From Companilactobacillus nuruki (GTDB lineage Bacteria; Bacillota; Bacilli; Lactobacillales; Lactobacillaceae), in assembly GCF_002872255.1 (NCBI RefSeq), contig NZ_NIPR01000020.1, positions 1 through 48,381 on the forward strand: 48,381 nt of DNA. The letters run 5' to 3'. Below, piece after piece: positions 44,642 through 48,381 of the stretch; position 1 is the first letter of the stretch, and the number at the start of each line of letters is the position of its first letter. The translations under genes were made by a program, and so were the position numbers. The notes beneath the pieces were generated by a model that was not told the origin of the DNA, searched no databases, and saw nothing but the letters and a program-made list of their open reading frames with translations.

Positions 44642-44880
44642 ATAAAAAGACCTCTTTGCTTAAATAACAAAGAGATCCACGATTAATCTGCATCAATTTT
44701 GTCATAAGCTCAACGTGGCTGACAATTTAGCCACGACAGTCCGTATCCTCTTAGTAATACGTCCCAGCTTGCTGAATCCTGTAAAATTCAGTGCTTCGGC
44801 AATTTCCCCTTTTAATGAGTTCTAAGTTCTTACAGAAACTCCCTCATTTACTAATGTCAATTGCGACCTCTTTTGTTGGT
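44642..44880 (-). promoter_or_regulatory. lysine riboswitch (L box) with terminator, controlling lysA-asd
   Basis: On the minus strand the aptamer starts with AGAGGTCGCAATTGAC (~44873-44858). It continues with the conserved AAAAGGGGAAATTGCCGAAG, GCAAGCTGGGACG and GGATACGGACTGTC, all typical L-box segments. An extra stem (CGTGGCT ... AGCCACG) follows. The expression platform is a terminator, CTCTTTG pairing with CAAAGAG (44649-44677) and ending in five T, just before the lysA ribosome binding site. High lysine should stop transcription of the whole seven-gene operon. Confidence 0.92.
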
Positions 44881-44886
44881 ACTAAG

Positions 44887-44913
44887 ATTATAACAACACT
44901 CATTATTCGTCAA
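44887..44913 (-). promoter_or_regulatory. promoter of the lysine operon
   Basis: On the minus strand TTGACG (44908-44913) and TATAAT (44887-44892) are 15 bases apart. A shifted -10, TAATCT, gives 17. Transcription would start just before the L-box aptamer. Confidence 0.6.
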
Positions 44914-44961
44914 GTAATATTAATAATATTCTCATTTTCCCAATCAATTAAAATGTTTTTC

Positions 44962-44989
44962 TTGTCATAACAACAAAAAATGATACACT
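44962..44989 (+). promoter_or_regulatory. lysC promoter
   Basis: TTGTCA (44962-44967), 16 bases, TACACT (44984-44989). The leader to the lysC ATG is only about 35 bases, with AGAGGTGTAG as the ribosome binding site. That is too short to hold a lysine riboswitch. Confidence 0.55.
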
Positions 44990-45028
44990 CATCATTAAAA
45001 ACTATTTAATTTTAGAGGTGTAGTTGTT

Positions 45029-46387
45029 ATGAAGGTCATCAAGTTTGGGGGAAGTTCCCTTGCCACAGGAGAACAATTTGAAAAGGTTATTAAGATTATA
45101 AAAGACGATTTTGAAAGAAAAGTCGTCGTTACCTCAGCCCCTGGTAAACGTTTTTCAGGTGATATAAAAGTTACTGATTTATTGATTGAATATGCTAACG
45201 CTGTTATTGAAAATGAAGACTACACGAATATAGTTAAAAAAATTATTAGTAGATACAAAGAAATAATTGACTATTTTAAATTAGATGATTCCGTTATTAA
45301 CGTTTTAAAAGATAAAATAATAAAATTATCTCAAGATGATTTCACTGACGATGAACATCTTTTGGCTACTTTCAAAGCCCATGGTGAGTTATTGAATGCT
45401 ATTGTTCTGAATGAAGTTCTTAATTCAAAGGGAATAAAATCAATCTTTATTGATCCAAAGGACGCTGGAATTATCGTCCATGGTAAACCCAATGATGCTG
45501 ATATTTCCCCAGAAACTTATCTTAATCTTGAAAGCTTAAATATTCCAGATGACACTAAAGCCATTTTTCCAGGTTTCTTTGGATACAGTAAAGATGGATC
45601 AATTTTTACTTTCTCTCGTGGAGGATCCGATATCACTGGTGCTTTACTAAGCCAAGGACTACATGCCGACCTATATGAAAATTTTACAGATGTTGATGCA
45701 ATTTATGTAGCCAATAATCATATTGTTAAACATCCTCAGGCAATTAAAAAAATGTCTTACCGTGAAATGAGAGAATTATCATATGCTGGATTTTCGGTAT
45801 TTCAAGATGAGGCTATTATTCCAGCAGTCAAAGGACAAGTTCCCGTCAATGTTAAGAACACTAATAATCCTGAAGCCGAAGGCACTTTGATTGTTCCTGA
45901 ACAATTTCTTTTCAACCCGGCTAATCAAATTACCGGTATTGCATGTTCCAAGCGATTCTCAGCGCTGTATATACATCGCTATCTCTTGAATAAAGAAGTC
46001 GGCTTCACTTTGAAACTGCTACAAATTTTTTATAAATATAATATCTCTTATGAACATATGCCTTCTGGTATTGACGATCTGACTGTAATCTTCGATCGTA
46101 CCAAATTAGATAAAACAACTATCAAACATCTTTGCCATGACGTTAAAGAAGTGCTTCAGCCAGATTATTTGGAATGGATTGATGATTATGCCATTATTAT
46201 GGTTGTCGGCGAAGGAATTGCTCATAACGTCAATACACTGGGGCAAATCATCGATTCCTTAACCGAGAATAATATCGCAATTCATATGATTAACCAAGGT
46301 GCCTCTCGCATTTCAATTATGATTGGAATTCAAGAAGCAGATGCAGATGATGCTGTTAGACAAATTTACAAAACATTTTTTAATTAA
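45029..46387 (+). CDS. lysC: aspartate kinase
   Basis: Phosphorylates aspartate, the first step of the pathway. The product is 452 residues. The kinase domain begins KVIKFGGSSLATGEQFEKV and contains FSRGGSDITGALLSQGLHAD with YENFTDVDAIY (~195-230). Two ACT domains follow (~300-452), ending INQGASRISIMIGIQEADAD. It is of the LysC/ThrA monofunctional type; the ACT domains suggest feedback control, but which amino acid inhibits it cannot be told. It is divergent from the lysA operon and followed by dapF. Confidence 0.95.
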   Translation: MKVIKFGGSSLATGEQFEKVIKIIKDDFERKVVVTSAPGKRFSGDIKVTDLLIEYANAVIENEDYTNIVKKIISRYKEIIDYFKLDDSVINVLKDKIIKLSQDDFTDDEHLLATFKAHGELLNAIVLNEVLNSKGIKSIFIDPKDAGIIVHGKPNDADISPETYLNLESLNIPDDTKAIFPGFFGYSKDGSIFTFSRGGSDITGALLSQGLHADLYENFTDVDAIYVANNHIVKHPQAIKKMSYREMRELSYAGFSVFQDEAIIPAVKGQVPVNVKNTNNPEAEGTLIVPEQFLFNPANQITGIACSKRFSALYIHRYLLNKEVGFTLKLLQIFYKYNISYEHMPSGIDDLTVIFDRTKLDKTTIKHLCHDVKEVLQPDYLEWIDDYAIIMVVGEGIAHNVNTLGQIIDSLTENNIAIHMINQGASRISIMIGIQEADADDAVRQIYKTFFN

Positions 46388-46402
46388 ATTGAGGTGGACA
46401 TA

Positions 46403-47368
46403 TTGGCAAAATTTCTCAAAGTTCATGGTTCAGAAAACAAATTTTTTATTTTAGATCAAACATTACTAAAAAAAACATTAACCGATGATGAATTAAAAAG
46501 ATTAGCAATTAATCTCTGCGAAAATACTCTTAATGGTGCTGACGGACTATTGGTAATTGACGTTAGCGAGAACTGCCTAGGAAAAATGCGTGTTATTAAT
46601 GCTGATGGTAGCGAAGCAAAAATGTGTGGTAATGGCTTGCGGACAGTTAGTCGTTATTTATCCGAAAAGTATCAGCTTAATGAATTCAAAGTTGAGACAA
46701 TGGAATCAGACCTTGCAGTTTCCAAGGCCCCCGACTTCTATGAAGGTGTTCCTGCTTTTAGTGTCGAAATATCCCCTATTTCTTTTAAAAAAGATGATCT
46801 TCCCTTTTCATACAAAAATATGAAGGAAATGATAAATCAGCTGGTACCAGAGTTTTTACCTGATCAAAGTTTTTCTGCTGTGGCAGTCCCTAATCCACAT
46901 TTAATTAGTTTCGTACCAGAGGTTAGCAAATTAGAGTTAGGTGATCTTGGTCAAAAACTGAATGGGAAAAATGAATACTTTCCCGAAGGAGTTAACGTTA
47001 GTTTTAGTCAGATATTAGATACCAATAAAATTTTTGTTCAAACCTATGAACGTGGCGTTGGCTTCACCAATGCCTGTGGAACAGGTATGTCAGCAACTAG
47101 TTTAATCTTTGCACTCTTGCATCCCGATAAATTTGATCCTACTAAAGAAATAACTGTTTATAACCCTGGCGGCATGGTTAAAACGAAAGTGACTTTAAAC
47201 TCCGATAAAGAATTGAGTAAATTGAGACTTATCGGAAATGCTACTTTCACCCATGAAATAGATATTGAAGAAACGGATCTTCACAATAATAACCTAAGAA
47301 ATATCAATGTAGTAGAAACAAATGAAGAGAATGATTACAAAGCATTTGTAACATATATTTCAAAATAA
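46403..47368 (+). CDS. dapF: diaminopimelate epimerase
   Basis: Interconverts LL- and meso-DAP. The product is 321 residues from the TTG at 46403, which lies five bases after GAGGTGG. The frame's earlier GTG (46394) is part of that ribosome binding site. The two catalytic cysteines are in KMCGNGLRTVSRY and TNACGTGMSATSL. The start HGSENKFFILD corresponds to the usual HGLGNDFV; the asparagine is kept but its neighbours differ. The protein is about 40 residues longer than typical DapF at its C terminus. The gene follows lysC by 15 bases. Confidence 0.94.
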   Translation: MAKFLKVHGSENKFFILDQTLLKKTLTDDELKRLAINLCENTLNGADGLLVIDVSENCLGKMRVINADGSEAKMCGNGLRTVSRYLSEKYQLNEFKVETMESDLAVSKAPDFYEGVPAFSVEISPISFKKDDLPFSYKNMKEMINQLVPEFLPDQSFSAVAVPNPHLISFVPEVSKLELGDLGQKLNGKNEYFPEGVNVSFSQILDTNKIFVQTYERGVGFTNACGTGMSATSLIFALLHPDKFDPTKEITVYNPGGMVKTKVTLNSDKELSKLRLIGNATFTHEIDIEETDLHNNNLRNINVVETNEENDYKAFVTYISK

Positions 47369-47380
47369 TTTTATACAAAA

Positions 47381-47414
47381 AAAAGACTTATGAGATGAAC
47401 TCATAAGTCTTTTA
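47381..47414. terminator. bidirectional terminator of lysC-dapF and tRNA-Arg
   Basis: AAGACTTATGAG and CTCATAAGTCTT form a 12-base stem around a five-base loop. Runs of T or A lie on both sides. Confidence 0.88.
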
Positions 47415-47422
47415 TATTAAAA

Positions 47423-47496
47423 TGCGCCTAGTAGGAGTCGAACCTACAACCTTCTGATTCGTAGTCAGACACTCTATCCAATTGCGCTATAGGCGC
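47423..47496 (-). tRNA. tRNA-Arg (anticodon ACG)
   Basis: A 74-base cloverleaf with acceptor GCGCCTA/TAGGCGC, D-arm TAGCGCAATTGGATAGAGT, anticodon loop CTACGAA (anticodon ACG) on stem TCTGA/TCAGA, and T-loop GGTTCGACTCC. CCA is not encoded. Confidence 0.95.
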
Positions 47497-47679
47497 ATAT
47501 CAATAACTCAACAAAAAATATTATATCATACATATTGTTTATCTGTATATATTTTTATTAATTAAAAGAAGAATAATTACACTAAAAAAGTCAAAAACAT
47601 CAATCAACTTAAATAAAAAAGCAACAACATTGAGTTTATGCAGTGACCTTTTGATACAACACTAAAAACTTAAAATCAG
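47497..47679. other. intergenic stretch without recognised features
   Basis: AT-rich spacer between tRNA-Arg and the terminator of the rRNA/tRNA operon. No reading frame, repeat or RNA structure that I can support was seen; a promoter for tRNA-Arg is presumably included. Confidence 0.5.
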
Positions 47680-47716
47680 AAAAGACCTCTACATCATTGA
47701 TATAGAGGTCTTTTTA
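47680..47716 (-). terminator. terminator of the rRNA-tRNA operon
   Basis: AAAGACCTCTA and TAGAGGTCTTT form the stem, with T tails in both orientations. On the minus strand it follows tRNA-Ser and ends the 23S-5S-tRNA transcript. Confidence 0.85.
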
Positions 47717-47748
47717 CACTTTCGTACACTTGAGTACATTAATCCAAA

Positions 47749-47839
47749 CGGAGAGTAGGGGGTTCGAACCCCTGATACAGGTCAATACCCGTATACATGA
47801 TTTCCAATCATGCTCCTTCAACCACTCGGACAACTCTCC
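47749..47839 (-). tRNA. tRNA-Ser (anticodon GGA)
   Basis: A 91-base class II tRNA with acceptor GGAGAGT/ACTCTCC, discriminator G, anticodon loop TTGGAAA (anticodon GGA) on stem CATGA/TCATG, a long variable arm, and T-loop GGTTCGAACC. Confidence 0.94.
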
Positions 47840-47853
47840 AAGATAAAAAAAAA

Positions 47854-47926
47854 CTCCGGTTGTCAGACTCGAACTGACGACAACCTGATTAACAGTCAGG
47901 TGCTCTACCAACTGAGCTAAACCGGA
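47854..47926 (-). tRNA. tRNA-Asn (anticodon GTT)
   Basis: A 73-base cloverleaf with acceptor TCCGGTT/AACCGGA, D-arm TAGCTCAGTTGGTAGAGC, anticodon loop CTGTTAA (anticodon GTT) on stem CCTGA/TCAGG, and T-loop AGTTCGAGTCT. It lies eight bases from the 5S gene. Confidence 0.95.
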
Positions 47927-47934
47927 ATAATAAC

Positions 47935-48052
47935 AGCGTGGCAGCTCCCTATCCTCGCGGGTAGTTTCCCACCAACTACTTTCGGCGCGGAGAAGCTTAA
48001 CTTCTGTGTTCGGCATGGGAACAGGTGTATCCTTCTCACTATCGCCACCACA
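47935..48052 (-). rRNA. rrf: 5S ribosomal RNA
   Basis: About 118 bases on the minus strand. It starts near TGTGGTGGCGATAGTGAGAA, contains the conserved CCCATGCCGAACACAGAAG, and ends GAGCTGCCACGC. It sits between 23S rRNA and tRNA-Asn, the normal order in this group. Ends are accurate to a few bases. Confidence 0.93.
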
Positions 48053-48130
48053 CTATTTTCGCTCGTACCTTCAAAACTAGATATTAAGACAATGAATTAA
48101 TTGTACTACTAAAAACTGCTGTAAACTCTT

Positions 48131-48381
48131 ACTCGATTAAGTCCTCGATCTATTAGTACTGCTCAGCTCCATGTATCGCTACACTTCCACCCGCAGCCTA
48201 TCTACGTCATAATCTCTAACGGATCTTACTTCCATAAAGGAATGGGAAATCTCATCTCGAGGAGTACTTCACACTTAACTTCCTTCAGCGTTTATCCCAT
48301 CAATACTTCGATACCGAGCGATGAGCCTGCAGCCACAACTGACACCCACGCTGTCGCTCGATGACTCTTATAACCATCGCA
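48131..48381 (-). rRNA. rrl: 23S ribosomal RNA, 3' end (partial)
   Basis: The minus strand carries the last ~250 bases of 23S rRNA, ending with the conserved GATCGAGGACTTAAT. The gene continues past the right edge of the window. The 78 bases between it and 5S form the internal spacer. Confidence 0.92.

Noticed and set aside
44625-44705. N-terminal extension of lysA
   Set aside because: The extra codons run through the riboswitch terminator hairpin, and a strong Shine-Dalgarno precedes the later ATG.
47714-48016. 100-residue open frame on the minus strand
   Set aside because: It runs through tRNA-Ser, tRNA-Asn and part of 5S rRNA; the apparent protein (for example GLAQLVEHLTVNQVV) is a well-known artefact of translated tRNA genes.
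1-48381. CRISPR array, restriction-modification, toxin-antitoxin or prophage
   Set aside because: No regularly spaced direct repeats, cas, methylase, toxin or phage structural genes were seen; only the integrase relic hints at mobile DNA.

Overview
The window is an AT-rich chromosomal segment of a lactic acid bacterium (Bacillota, Lactobacillaceae). Supporting signs are the SMK-box metK leader, the leuS T-box, a lysine riboswitch on a complete acetyl-pathway DAP/lysine operon, a CiaRH-type two-component system, an SLAP-like secreted protein and low-GC codon use. Gene content recalls the Companilactobacillus (old L. alimentarius/farciminis) group, but that placement is an inference from general knowledge.

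Layout. 1-4827 (minus): an exopolysaccharide operon of the Listeria Pss / Bacillus YdaJ-M type (GH8 lipoprotein, polytopic membrane protein, DUF2334-like exported protein, GT2 synthase). The synthase is cut off near the left edge, where the sequence stops resembling it and may be an insertion-sequence end. 5013-8603: a small unknown gene, a MerR regulator, glnA and guaC. 8794-14411: a polyprenyl-phosphate glycosyltransferase (GT2), a GT39 transferase with two large low-complexity insertions and an unannotated 28-residue membrane peptide, divergent from a CiaR/CiaH-like pair. A perfect CiaR box lies between them at the position expected to activate the glycosylation operon. 14479-18999: an ASCH protein, mscL, unknowns, an SLAP-like secreted protein, a decayed integrase tail beside tRNA-Leu(CAG), nnrD and an esterase. 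19091-28420: a MurJ-type flippase, leuS with a T-box, a LysM glucosaminidase, a PAP2 phosphatase, an MFS exporter, and metK with an SMK box.

28589-37351: an unknown membrane protein, a frameshifted SdpI/DUF1648 gene, tRNA-Val and tRNA-Glu, a 3-methyladenine glycosylase, a P1B metal ATPase, nrdD-nrdG and an unknown polytopic protein. 37447-47368: the lysine/DAP locus. lysA-dapH-dapL-dapA-dapB-patA-asd runs leftward under a lysine riboswitch; lysC-dapF runs rightward from a separate promoter with no visible riboswitch. Together the nine genes cover aspartate to meso-DAP and lysine, supplying peptidoglycan and protein synthesis. 47423-48381: tRNA-Arg, tRNA-Ser, tRNA-Asn, 5S rRNA and the 3' end of 23S rRNA, the tail of an rRNA operon on the minus strand.

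The strongest candidate for something undescribed is the CiaR-box-controlled surface-glycosylation unit at 8794-14411. Also worth checking are the integrase relic at the tRNA-Leu gene, the broken left-edge EPS synthase, and the leuS promoter whose -10 starts at the stop codon of the preceding gene.
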